Both the position numbers and the translations under genes were made by a program. The notes below the pieces were generated by a model. The model did not search any database and had not been told where the DNA came from. It saw only the letters and a list, made by a program, of their open reading frames with translations. A DNA stretch of 64,000 bases from Dokdonella fugitiva (GTDB lineage: Bacteria; Pseudomonadota; Gammaproteobacteria; Xanthomonadales; Rhodanobacteraceae): contig NZ_SLWQ01000005.1 in assembly GCF_004342425.1 (NCBI RefSeq), positions 124,001 through 188,000 of the forward strand, written 5' to 3'. Position 1 is the first letter of the stretch, and the number at the start of each line of letters is the position of its first letter. Below, in pieces: positions 1 to 9,364 of the stretch.

Positions 1-164
1 GTGCGCGCACGCGCCTCGCGCTCCTCCTCGGTGAGCGCGGTCATCGCCTTGATCGTGTCGGCACGCCGCGCGCGGCGCCGCGCGAGCAGCAGCCAGTCGA
101 ACAGCCAGACCACGCCGGTGACGCCGGTCAACACGACGAGCAGCAATGCGAAATCGAAATCCAT
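1..164 (-). CDS. lepB: Signal peptidase I (partial, N-terminus only)
   Basis: Only the first 54 codons are in the window and the gene runs off the left edge. The reading begins MDFDFALLLVVLTGVTGVVW, a hydrophobic segment followed by a basic ARRRARR stretch. This is the usual first transmembrane helix and cytoplasmic loop of proteobacterial signal peptidase I, which cleaves Sec and Tat signal peptides at the periplasmic face of the inner membrane. The catalytic Ser/Lys region is outside the window, so the call rests on this N-terminus plus position directly downstream of lepA, the classic lepA-lepB order. The start is the ATG at 162-164. The 97-base gap to lepA carries an inverted repeat. Confidence 0.8.
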   Translation of the reverse strand, partial: MDFDFALLLVVLTGVTGVVWLFDWLLLARRRARRADTIKAMTALTEEEREARAR

Positions 165-180
165 CTTGGCTCCTTCGGAG

Positions 181-258
181 CCGGAATTCGGGATTCGGGA
201 TTCGGGATTCGACAAGGCGCGCCTGCCGGATCTCGAATCCCGAATCTCCAATCCCGGC
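181..258. repeat. GGGATTC-type inverted repeat between lepA and lepB
   Basis: A tandem of GGGATTC units (three consecutive copies at 190-211) faces a right arm at about 233-257 that reads CGAATCCCGAATCTCCAATC. The two arms can pair over about 20 bases with few mismatches. Units of this sort are dispersed in Xanthomonadales intergenic regions. In a transcript from lepA into lepB it would form a long stem, so it could act as an attenuator or a processing site, but nothing here proves a role. Confidence 0.6.
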
Positions 259-261
259 TTT

Positions 262-2052
<1,791 letters not shown>

Positions 2053-2141
2053 TCGGGTTGCGGCTGCGGGCGAGCGGTCGGCACAATCGCCGGATTATCG
2101 CAGAAACCGGCCCGCCGCGTCCGCAGGTCCCGGACGAACGA

Positions 2142-2161
2142 ACGGGGCCGCGCGGCCCCGT
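2142..2161 (-). terminator. Perfect 20-base palindrome after mucD
   Basis: The sequence ACGGGGCCGCGCGGCCCCGT is a perfect palindrome lying 31 bases beyond the mucD stop codon on the minus strand. It can fold into a very stable GC hairpin. The bases that follow (TTCGTTCG) are only weakly T-rich, so intrinsic termination is plausible but not certain. It sits between the mucD stop and the lepA start and would insulate the two. Confidence 0.45.
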
Positions 2162-2191
2162 CCGTCATTCCACCCTCGCACGGGTGCGGGG

Positions 2192-3631
2192 TCATCCCTT
2201 GCCGGCCGGAGGCACGGTCAATGCGAGGAACTGCGTCTGCTCGTCCCGGCGCACGAGCAGCATGACCGACTCGCCGGGCTTGGCGTCCTTCAGGCTCGCG
2301 TTGAGGTCGGCGACCGACTTCACCGGCTTGCGGCCGACCATGAGGATCACGTCGCCCGGGGCGAGCGCGGCGCGGCGTGCCGCCGCGCCGGTGATGCGCG
2401 TGACGACGACGCCCTGTCCGTCGGTTATGCCGAGCTGCTTGCGCTGTTCGGCGGTGAGGTCTTCGGCGACGATGCCGAGCGGATTGCCCGCAGCGGCCGC
2501 CGGCGCGCCGCCACGCACGCCGGCGAGCGCATCCTTGTCGGCCGGCAGCTCGCCGACCGTGACCGGAATCGTGATCGTCTTGCCTTCGCGCCATATCGAC
2601 AGGTCGGCCTTGCTGCCCGGCTTGCTCGAGCCGACCAGCGGCGGCAGGTCCGCCGACATCGCGATCTCGTGGCCGGCGAAACCGAGGATGACGTCGCCGA
2701 CCTGCACGCCCGCCTTGTCGGCCGCGCTTCCCGGCGTGACCTTGTTGACGAGGGCGCCACCGCTGCGCGGCAAGCCGAGCGCCTTGGCCTGCTCGCGGTC
2801 GACGTTCTGGATCTGCACGCCGATCATGCCGCGGCTGACGCGGCCGGTCGTCTTGATCTGCTCGACCGCATTCATCGCGATGTCGATCGGGATCGCGAAC
2901 GACACGCCCATGAAGCCACCGGTGTTGGAGAAGATCTGCGAATTGATGCCGACGACCTGGCCGTTGAGATTGAACAACGGGCCGCCGGAATTGCCGCGGT
3001 TGATCGGCACGTCGGTCTGGATGAACGGCACGTACTGCTGGTCCGCGCCGCCGAACTGGCGGCCGACCGCGCTGACGATGCCGGCGGTGACCGAATGGTC
3101 GAAGCCGAACGGCGAGCCGATCGCGACGACCCACTGGCCGGCCTTCACCGCCTTCGAGTCGCCGATGCTGACGACCGGCAGGCCGGTCGCATTGAGCTTG
3201 AGCAAGGCGATGTCGTACTGGGCGTCGGTGCCGACGACCTTCGCGTCGAGCTCGCGCCGGTCGGACAGGCGCACGGTCACTTCGTCCGCGCCGTCGACGA
3301 CGTGGTTGTTCGTCAGCACGTAGCCGTCCGGGGAAATGATGAAGCCCGAGCCCATCGACACGCGCATGCCGCGCTCGCGCGGCTGCGGGATCGGCCCGAA
3401 GAATCGCCGGAAGATCTCCGGCACGTCCTGCTGGTCGAGGGAGTCCTGCGCCTGCGCGTCGGGGTTGCCGCTCGCCTGCACGTTCACCACGGCCGGGCCG
3501 TAGCGCTCCACCAGGCCGGAAAAGTCCGGCAGCTCCATCGCCGGCACGTTCGCGGCGAATGCGAACGCGAACAGCGGCACCGCCGCCCGGCGCGACAGGG
3601 AGCGTCGTTCACTCCTTGAAAGGATCGTCAT
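2192..3631 (-). CDS. mucD: Periplasmic HtrA/DegQ-type serine protease (MucD)
   Basis: This 479-residue HtrA-family protease degrades or holds misfolded envelope proteins in the periplasm. The basic N-terminus followed by a hydrophobic stretch (residues 16-31) looks like a signal peptide. The trypsin-like domain carries H110 (TNNHVVDG), D140 (YDIALLKL) and S215 in GNSGGPL. Two PDZ domains follow, at about 240-340 and 370-470. It is the last gene of the rpoE-rseA-rseB-mucD unit, 123 bases after rseB, the same context as MucD of Pseudomonas. The start ATG at 3631 is the only one giving a complete signal peptide. DegP, DegQ and MucD cannot be separated by sequence alone; the operon favours MucD. 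Confidence 0.93.
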   Translation of the reverse strand: MTILSRSERRSLSRRAAVPLFAFAFAANVPAMELPDFSGLVERYGPAVVNVQASGNPDAQAQDSLDQQDVPEIFRRFFGPIPQPRERGMRVSMGSGFIISPDGYVLTNNHVVDGADEVTVRLSDRRELDAKVVGTDAQYDIALLKLNATGLPVVSIGDSKAVKAGQWVVAIGSPFGFDHSVTAGIVSAVGRQFGGADQQYVPFIQTDVPINRGNSGGPLFNLNGQVVGINSQIFSNTGGFMGVSFAIPIDIAMNAVEQIKTTGRVSRGMIGVQIQNVDREQAKALGLPRSGGALVNKVTPGSAADKAGVQVGDVILGFAGHEIAMSADLPPLVGSSKPGSKADLSIWREGKTITIPVTVGELPADKDALAGVRGGAPAAAAGNPLGIVAEDLTAEQRKQLGITDGQGVVVTRITGAAARRAALAPGDVILMVGRKPVKSVADLNASLKDAKPGESVMLLVRRDEQTQFLALTVPPAGKG

Positions 3632-3754
3632 GATGTCAATGGCCTCCTGGGATTTCGATTCCGGCGCGCCCCGATCGAAGCGGGCGTCCGACTGCGCTAT
3701 TGACGCCCCCGGCGCGCCGAAGTTCCGCGCAGTCCCGAGCGTTTCAGCATCGCT

Positions 3755-4708
3755 TCAGCGCGCGGGGGCAACTGGCTGCAGCGAGCGGACCATGCGCTCC
3801 AGCGTGACGCGCGGAACGTCGCCGATCGCGGTGAAGCGCAGCCCGCCCGCCTCGTGCGAATAGATGCCGAGCATGCCACGATCGAGGCGCTGGTCGGCAC
3901 GCCCGCCGCCCGCGCCCGGCTCGATGTAGATCGAGACATTCGCCACGCCGTCGGTGTACAGCTGGTGTTCGGCGCCACCCGGGGGCGCATGCGTACGACG
4001 GAGCGTGAAACCGGGTGGCGGGTCGGCGACGCGCCAGCGCGGCGTGCCGAGCGCGGGCTCGTCGCCGGGCGCGGCGACCATCGTCCCCCGCCCCGCGGCG
4101 AGATCGCTCTCGCCGGGGCGCGCGCCGATGTCGAGCGTGACGAACATGTACTCCTCGAGCGCGCGATGGTTCGCATCGACGACGGCCGAGCGCAGCGGAA
4201 AGCCACTGTCGTCCTCGAGCCAGAGGCGATAGCCATAGCGATAGCCGTCGCGCGGAACCACATCGATGCGATGCACCCGGTAACCCGCGACGCGGTCGCT
4301 CCCTGCCGCGGCGAGGGCGTAGTAGCGCCCGGTCACCGCCGCGCGCACGTCCGGCAGCAGCGGCAGCAGTTGCGCACCCGGTTCGTGGAACAGCATCGTC
4401 GGCGCGGCGCCCTGCACGCAGGTCACGGTCGCCCCGTCGCGCACGACCTCGCTGCGCGCGCCGTTGAGACCGACCAGGCGTGCGCGTTCCACGGTGCCCG
4501 CGGCATGGAAGATGCGCAGCGCGTCGACTTGCGTGCCGCGCGTGTAGACGAACGAGCCTTCGTAGTCGAGCTGGCGGATCGCGTCGTACATCCGCACGAG
4601 CGCCTGCGGCGGGGCTGGCGGTTCGGCGCGTGCGATGCACGCGAACAGGCCCAGCGCGGCGACGAAGGCTGTACGCAGCGGCGTCACGCGCCGTCCCTCA
4701 TCCGCCAT
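3755..4708 (-). CDS. rseB: Sigma-E factor regulatory protein RseB/MucB
   Basis: This 317-residue periplasmic protein is expected to bind the periplasmic part of RseA and protect it from cleavage until lipoprotein or LPS signals release it. A signal peptide (PLRTAFVAALGLFACIARA) precedes EPPAPPQALV. The N-terminal LolA-like half contains the typical LDYEGSFVYTRG and YRYGYRLWLE stretches. The C-terminal half (RWRVADPPPGF, then HQLYTDGVANVSIYIEP) is the MucB/RseB C-terminal domain. I chose the ATG at 4708; the open frame extends further upstream but overlaps rseA. A GTG at 4687 is an alternative. It lies 35 bases after rseA. Confidence 0.92.
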   Translation of the reverse strand: MADEGRRVTPLRTAFVAALGLFACIARAEPPAPPQALVRMYDAIRQLDYEGSFVYTRGTQVDALRIFHAAGTVERARLVGLNGARSEVVRDGATVTCVQGAAPTMLFHEPGAQLLPLLPDVRAAVTGRYYALAAAGSDRVAGYRVHRIDVVPRDGYRYGYRLWLEDDSGFPLRSAVVDANHRALEEYMFVTLDIGARPGESDLAAGRGTMVAAPGDEPALGTPRWRVADPPPGFTLRRTHAPPGGAEHQLYTDGVANVSIYIEPGAGGGRADQRLDRGMLGIYSHEAGGLRFTAIGDVPRVTLERMVRSLQPVAPAR

Positions 4709-4743
4709 GGCGATGCTGGACCGGCTCCCGCCCCGCGCCCGGC

Positions 4744-5421
4744 TCAACGGTCCTGCGCGCCGACCGCAGCCGGCTGCACGGCCTCGGCGGAGTTCTGCGG
4801 CGACGCCAGCAGCACGTACGGCACGAAGCCGGCCTGGCCACCGCTGCCGACGGATTGGTAATGGCGCACCAGGTAGGACTGCAGGCGCGGGTCCAGCACG
4901 ACGACCTGGCCACTCTCGCCGCCGAAACTGACCGGCGAGGCATCGGCGGGCGCGTTCGGCAGCAGCAAAGGCGGTCGCACCTCGGGCAAGGCGGACACGG
5001 CGGGGGCCGTGCTCGCTGCGGCCGGAGCCGCTGCGATCGTCGGCCCGGGCAGCGTGGCGGGGCGTGCCGCCGCGACTGCGGGCGCCTCGCCCGGCACCGG
5101 GGCCGGGCGCGTCACCACGAGCGCCGCGACGGCGACCGAGGCCGCGATCGCGCCTCCCGCGCCCCAGCGCAGCCATTGGCCGCCCGCGCGCGGGCGCACG
5201 GCCGCCTCGGACTCGATACGCGCCATCACCGTGTCGGCGAAGCCGTGGCGGAGCACCACGACGTCCTGCCGCCGCAGCACCTGGCGCGTGACGTGATAGC
5301 GCTCCCAGCGCAGGGGCAGCGCGGTGTCGGCCGAAGCCCGGCGCAGCACGAAGCGCGTCTGGTCGCGCTCGAGTTCGCCGTCCATCAGGGCCGACAACTG
5401 TTCGTCGATGTGCTCGTTCAT
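4744..5421 (-). CDS. rseA: Anti-sigma-E factor RseA/MucA
   Basis: This 225-residue inner-membrane anti-sigma factor should hold RpoE inactive until regulated proteolysis. The N-terminal cytoplasmic domain starts MNEHIDEQLSALMDGEL, the hallmark of RseA N-domains. A single transmembrane helix lies at about 87-104 (GAGGAIAASVAVAALVV). A proline/alanine-rich periplasmic linker follows, then a C-terminal segment containing QSYLVRHYQ, typical of the family. The start ATG overlaps the rpoE stop in an ATGA, implying translational coupling and stoichiometric synthesis. An upstream in-frame ATG at 5517 lies inside rpoE and is not credible. Confidence 0.9.
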   Translation of the reverse strand: MNEHIDEQLSALMDGELERDQTRFVLRRASADTALPLRWERYHVTRQVLRRQDVVVLRHGFADTVMARIESEAAVRPRAGGQWLRWGAGGAIAASVAVAALVVTRPAPVPGEAPAVAAARPATLPGPTIAAAPAAASTAPAVSALPEVRPPLLLPNAPADASPVSFGGESGQVVVLDPRLQSYLVRHYQSVGSGGQAGFVPYVLLASPQNSAEAVQPAAVGAQDR

Positions 5422-6011
5422 GAGGTCCTGCCTTCCTCCGACAACAGCGGACGCAATTGCTCGTCGATCGCCTCGCGAGCGCGGAAGATGCGCGAACGGA
5501 CCGTTCCGATCGGGCAATTCATCGCTTCCGCGATCTCCTCGTAACTCAAACCGTCGACCTCGCGCAACGTGATCGCGGTGCGCAGCTCTTCCGGCAACTG
5601 TTCGACCGTGGTGAACACGGTTCGTTCAATTTCCTGGCGCATGAGTTCACGTTCCGGCGTGGCCGACTCGTGCAGGCGCGCCGCGCCGTCGTACTGGACC
5701 GCGTCCTCGACCGCCACGTCCTCGGTCGGCGGGCGCCGACCCTGGGAGACCAGCCAGTTCTTGGCGGTGTTGATCGCGATCCGGTAGATCCAGGTGTAGA
5801 ACTGGGCGTCGCCGCGGAACGAGCCGATCGCCCGGTACGCGCGCACGAACGCCTCCTGCGCCACGTCCTGGCACTCGCTCCAGTCGTTGACATAGCGGGA
5901 AATGACGCTGACCAGCTTGTGCTGGTACTTCCTGACCAAGAGATCGAACGCGCGTTTGTCGCCCTGCTGGACGCGTTCGACGAGCGCCTGGTCCGAGTCG
6001 CTTTCGCCCAT
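5418..6011 (-). CDS. rpoE: Extracytoplasmic-function sigma factor RpoE/AlgU
   Basis: This 197-residue ECF sigma factor directs RNA polymerase to envelope-stress promoters. Sigma region 2 contains QDVAQEAFVRAYRAIGSFRGD and FYTWIYRIAINTAKN. Region 4 contains LPEELRTAITLREVDGLSYEEIA and the helix-turn-helix GTVRSRIFRAREAI. Both are near identical to the AlgU/RpoE pattern. The start ATG at 6011 is preceded by CAGGGAGAAAGG, a strong ribosome binding site. It heads the operon with rseA, rseB and mucD, and a candidate self-recognised promoter lies about 46 bases upstream. Confidence 0.96.
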   Translation of the reverse strand: MGESDSDQALVERVQQGDKRAFDLLVRKYQHKLVSVISRYVNDWSECQDVAQEAFVRAYRAIGSFRGDAQFYTWIYRIAINTAKNWLVSQGRRPPTEDVAVEDAVQYDGAARLHESATPERELMRQEIERTVFTTVEQLPEELRTAITLREVDGLSYEEIAEAMNCPIGTVRSRIFRAREAIDEQLRPLLSEEGRTS

Positions 6012-6056
6012 CCGGGCCTTTCTCCCTGTTTGCCGGCGCGTTCGGGCATGCCACCC

Positions 6057-6083
6057 TCGACCGCGACCGGCGCGAATAGTTCC
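6057..6083 (-). promoter_or_regulatory. Candidate sigma-E autoregulatory promoter of rpoE
   Basis: Read on the minus strand, GGAACT is followed after 16 bases by GTCGA. This matches the ECF sigma-E type of promoter (a GGAACTT-like -35 with a GTC-like -10 element). It would start transcription about 40 bases before the rpoE ATG. Positive autoregulation from such a promoter is established for rpoE/algU operons. The match was found by eye. Confidence 0.6.
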
Positions 6084-6095
6084 GTCCCGCCGCCG

Positions 6096-8684
6096 TCAGG
6101 CGCGCGCGACCGGCGCGGCGACCCGCCCTAGCAAGCGGGCACGTTCCTGCAGCAGGGCCTCGAAGCTGGCCGCGGGCAGCGGCCGGCAGAACAGGAAGCC
6201 CTGCAGCACCTCGCACCCTTCGGCGCGGAGGAAATCCAGATGCTGCTCGATCTCGACGCCCTCGGCAACGACCTCGCGGTTGAGATTGTGCGCCATCGAG
6301 ATCGTCGCGCGCACGATCGCCTCGTCGTCGGGATCGACGCCGATGTTGCGCACGAACGCCTGGTCGATCTTGATGCGGTCGGCCGGGAAGCGCTTGATGT
6401 AGTCCAGCGAGGACTGGCCGGTGCCGAAGTCGTCGATGGAAATGCCGCAGCCGAGGCCGCGCAGTCCATGCAACGTCTCGAGCAGGTTCGGGATCGACTT
6501 GACGTTGATGCTCTCGGTGACCTCGAGGTCGAGCAGGTGCGGATCGAGGCCCGTTTCCTTGAGCACGTCGGCGACGACCTGGACGAGGTTGGGCTGGCGC
6601 AGCTGCAGCGGCGACAGGTTCACGCCGATGCGCAGCGGCAGCCCGTGCTGCAGCTGCCAGCGGCGCGTGTCGCGGCAGGCCGCGCGCAGGATCCATTCGC
6701 CGATCGGGATGATCAGGCCCGACTCCTCGGCCAGCGGGATGAAGAAGCCGGGGCTGATCATGCCGAGCTCGGGGTGCTCCCAGCGGATCAGCGCCTCCAT
6801 GCCGACGATGTCCTCGGTCTGGCCGTCGAGCTGCGGCTGGTAGAACACGCGCAGCTCGCCGTTGCGCTCGGCCTGGCGCAGCTTCGCCTCGAGCGCGAGG
6901 CGCTGCTGGTGCGATTCCTCGGGCACCGCGACGTAGGCCTGGAAGTTGTTGCGTCCCATGCCCTTGGCCGAGTACATCGCGACGTCGGCGTGCTTGAGCA
7001 GGCGTTCGGCGTCGGTCGCGTCGTCGGGGTAGAAGCTGAGGCCGAGCGACGCGGTCATGCTCAGCTCGAGGCCGCCGGCGAGCTGCAGCGGCGCCTCCAT
7101 CGCGCGCACGATCTTCTCGGCGATGCGCACGACGTCCTCGCGCTGCACGATGTGGCGCAGGATCAAGGTGAATTCGTCGCCGGCGTAGCGCGCGACGGTG
7201 TCGGAACTGCGCACGCTCGCACGCAGGCGCTTGGCGACCGCGGCGAGCACCTGGTCGCCGACCGCGTGGCCGAGCGAGTCGTTGATGTTCTTGAAGCGGT
7301 CGAGGTCGACGAACACGACCGCGAACATCTCGCTCGTGCGGTGCGCCTCGTTGATCGCGGAATTGAGGCGGTCGTTGAACAGCAGGCGGTTCGGCAGGCC
7401 GGTCAGCGGGTCGCGCAGGCCGATCGCGCGCCCCTGCGCGCGCGCATGGCGCAGGTCCAGTTCGCTGGCGAGTGAATGCGCGACCACCCGCATGCCGGCG
7501 ATCACCGCCGCATCGAGCACGAGGGGCTCGCGGCGCGCCATCATGAGCGCGCCGAGGCAGGTCTGCCGTTCACCGTACAGCGGCAGGCCGATCACGCATT
7601 CGTAGCGGTGCTCGCGCACCGAGGCATCCGCACCCGCGCTGCGCCAGGCACCGGATGCCTGCAGGATCTCGTTGCCGTCGAGCACGTGGCGCAGGTTCAC
7701 CTCGCGCAGCGGATCCGGTCCCTCGCTGTCCTCCAGACGGCGGAACACCGCGAGCGCCTGCGGCTCGGGCGCCTGCTCGGCCGGCGCCTCGACGAATGCG
7801 GCGTAGTCGAGCGCGAGCCAGTCGACGAGGCAGCGCAGCGCCGTCTCGGCGTGGTCGTGCGAGCCGCCCTGCGCCATGCGCAGCAGCGCCACGAGGGCTT
7901 CCTGGTGCCGGCTCAGTTCCTCGATCTCGCGGAACAGGTAGAAGTGGACGACGCGCCCCTCCTGCACCGCGAGGCGCACGTGCAGGTCGACCGGGTAGCT
8001 GCCGCCGTCGGCGCGCGGCTTGCGCGCGCGCACGTGCACGCTGCCGTCGCGCTCGAGCCTGCGCGCGATCTCCTCGCGGCGCTCGGCGGAGAGAACGAGG
8101 TCGAAGCCGTCGATGCGCCCGGCGAGGATCTGCGCGCGCGGATAGCCCGAGCGCTGCACGAACGTCGCGTTGACCTCGAGGATGCGACCGCTCGCCGGGT
8201 CGACGATCGCGAGCTCGTCGAGGCTGCCGTCGAAGGCGAACTGGTAGCGGTCGCCGCCCGACGCATGCTGGCTGCGCGCGGTGCCGGCGCTGCGCGCGGC
8301 GAGCGCGACCTTGATCCGCGCGAGCGCATCGTCCGGCTTGACCGGGCGCGCGATCCATTCGATCAGGCCGGCCGGAAGGCGGCCGTCGCGCCAGCTGCCG
8401 CCACGGCTGCCGAGGATGCCGATCACCGGCAGGTCGCGCCGCGCGTGCTGGCGCAGTTCTTCGCAGAACGTGAGCGCCTCGGTCGGGTCCTCGCCGAACT
8501 CGAGCAGCACGAGGTCGATGTCGAGCTCGGGCGCGAGGAAGCCGCGCGCCTGCCCGATGTCCCGAGCGGAATAGATTTCCTCGAACGCCTGCGCGTCGAG
8601 CGCGTCGAACAGCACGCGGCGATCCTCGCGATCGGCCGCGACGATCAATGCGCCCCCGCGCGCCTCGACGACCGGGCTGTTCAT
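6096..8684 (-). CDS. REC-PAS-GAF-GGDEF-EAL c-di-GMP turnover protein
   Basis: This 862-residue cytoplasmic protein probably makes or degrades c-di-GMP. An N-terminal receiver-like domain (about 10-130) has Glu62 (DLVLLEF) where the phospho-accepting Asp normally sits, so it is degenerate or locked. A PAS domain follows at about 150-255 and a GAF-like region at 265-410. The GGDEF domain (about 420-585) carries AGDEF at 501-505, a permissive variant of the active-site signature. The EAL domain (600-855) keeps [21 protein letters not shown] and IDDFGTG, so phosphodiesterase activity is likely. The overall plan resembles FimX with an added GAF. The start overlaps the preceding stop as ATGA, so it is coupled to the upstream 162-residue protein. 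Confidence 0.85.
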   Translation of the reverse strand: MNSPVVEARGGALIVAADREDRRVLFDALDAQAFEEIYSARDIGQARGFLAPELDIDLVLLEFGEDPTEALTFCEELRQHARRDLPVIGILGSRGGSWRDGRLPAGLIEWIARPVKPDDALARIKVALAARSAGTARSQHASGGDRYQFAFDGSLDELAIVDPASGRILEVNATFVQRSGYPRAQILAGRIDGFDLVLSAERREEIARRLERDGSVHVRARKPRADGGSYPVDLHVRLAVQEGRVVHFYLFREIEELSRHQEALVALLRMAQGGSHDHAETALRCLVDWLALDYAAFVEAPAEQAPEPQALAVFRRLEDSEGPDPLREVNLRHVLDGNEILQASGAWRSAGADASVREHRYECVIGLPLYGERQTCLGALMMARREPLVLDAAVIAGMRVVAHSLASELDLRHARAQGRAIGLRDPLTGLPNRLLFNDRLNSAINEAHRTSEMFAVVFVDLDRFKNINDSLGHAVGDQVLAAVAKRLRASVRSSDTVARYAGDEFTLILRHIVQREDVVRIAEKIVRAMEAPLQLAGGLELSMTASLGLSFYPDDATDAERLLKHADVAMYSAKGMGRNNFQAYVAVPEESHQQRLALEAKLRQAERNGELRVFYQPQLDGQTEDIVGMEALIRWEHPELGMISPGFFIPLAEESGLIIPIGEWILRAACRDTRRWQLQHGLPLRIGVNLSPLQLRQPNLVQVVADVLKETGLDPHLLDLEVTESINVKSIPNLLETLHGLRGLGCGISIDDFGTGQSSLDYIKRFPADRIKIDQAFVRNIGVDPDDEAIVRATISMAHNLNREVVAEGVEIEQHLDFLRAEGCEVLQGFLFCRPLPAASFEALLQERARLLGRVAAPVARA

Positions 8685-9169
8685 GTGACCCAGCGTCCGT
8701 CGCGCAGGCGCAGCGTGCGGTGGAGCTCGCTCTCCACCGCGAGGCGGTCGTACATCCCGTCCAGTTCCTCCGGCAGCTCGTTGCGGCCGCTGACGAACAC
8801 GAGTTTGCGCTCGTTGCTGGTCGGCGTGCGCGAAATGCGTCGCAGCAGCAGCACGTCGGCCGGCTTGAGGTGCGGTTCATAGTCGACGAACAGGTAGATG
8901 CCGAAGTGCATGCTCTGCAGCACGTAGCGCAACGCGTCGGACATGCGCTTGGAGCCGGGCACGTGCATGCCGCTCTCGCGCAGCGAGGCGAGGCCGCCGT
9001 CCGGATCCCAGGCGTAGATCGACGTGCCGCCGCGCATCGCCAGCACGCGCATCTGCGCCACCGTGTCCGCGACGCTCGACGTCTGCAGCGCCACGATGTG
9101 CTGCGCCGACTGCACGATGCGATCGAGCAGCTTCTGGACGACCGGCAGTTCAGCTTTGTTGTCGATCAC
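8681..9169 (-). CDS. Uncharacterised protein coupled to the GGDEF-EAL gene (Ycf46-N-like)
   Basis: This 162-residue soluble protein has no domain I can name with certainty. The segment with [13 protein letters not shown], then [16 protein letters not shown], resembles the N-terminal non-catalytic region of Ycf46-type AAA ATPases, where a block like 'VLKDFHPFL...RTLVLLSPRLELPPEL' occurs. No Walker motif is present, so this would be that fold standing alone. I chose the GTG at 9169 because CAGGGGAAC sits at good spacing before it. The open frame extends further upstream without a better start. Its stop overlaps the start of the c-di-GMP protein, suggesting a partner or regulator of that enzyme. 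Confidence 0.7.
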   Translation of the reverse strand: MIDNKAELPVVQKLLDRIVQSAQHIVALQTSSVADTVAQMRVLAMRGGTSIYAWDPDGGLASLRESGMHVPGSKRMSDALRYVLQSMHFGIYLFVDYEPHLKPADVLLLRRISRTPTSNERKLVFVSGRNELPEELDGMYDRLAVESELHRTLRLRDGRWVT

Positions 9170-9302
9170 ACGTTCCCCTGACGAATCGCCGGAGCGCGAC
9201 GGCCGCGCGCGTGCGCGGCAGGTCGGCCGGCGCAGGTCCCCGCCGTGCTCCCTGCTGTGATCGTACCGCAAGTGTGTTCCGCAACTCCTTGCCCATGCTG
9301 GA

Positions 9303-9332
9303 TTGACCCGATGCACGGCTTGCCCGGATTAT
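9303..9332 (+). promoter_or_regulatory. Candidate sigma-70 promoter for the fadB-type gene
   Basis: TTGACC at 9303-9308 and GATTAT at 9327-9332 are separated by 18 bases. This is a recognisable -35/-10 pair in otherwise GC-rich DNA, about 30 bases upstream of the fadB-type start. It lies in the divergent gap with the c-di-GMP operon. Confidence 0.4.
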
Positions 9333-9364
9333 AGCCGTCCCCCAGTACGCTCCCGGAGCCGGTC

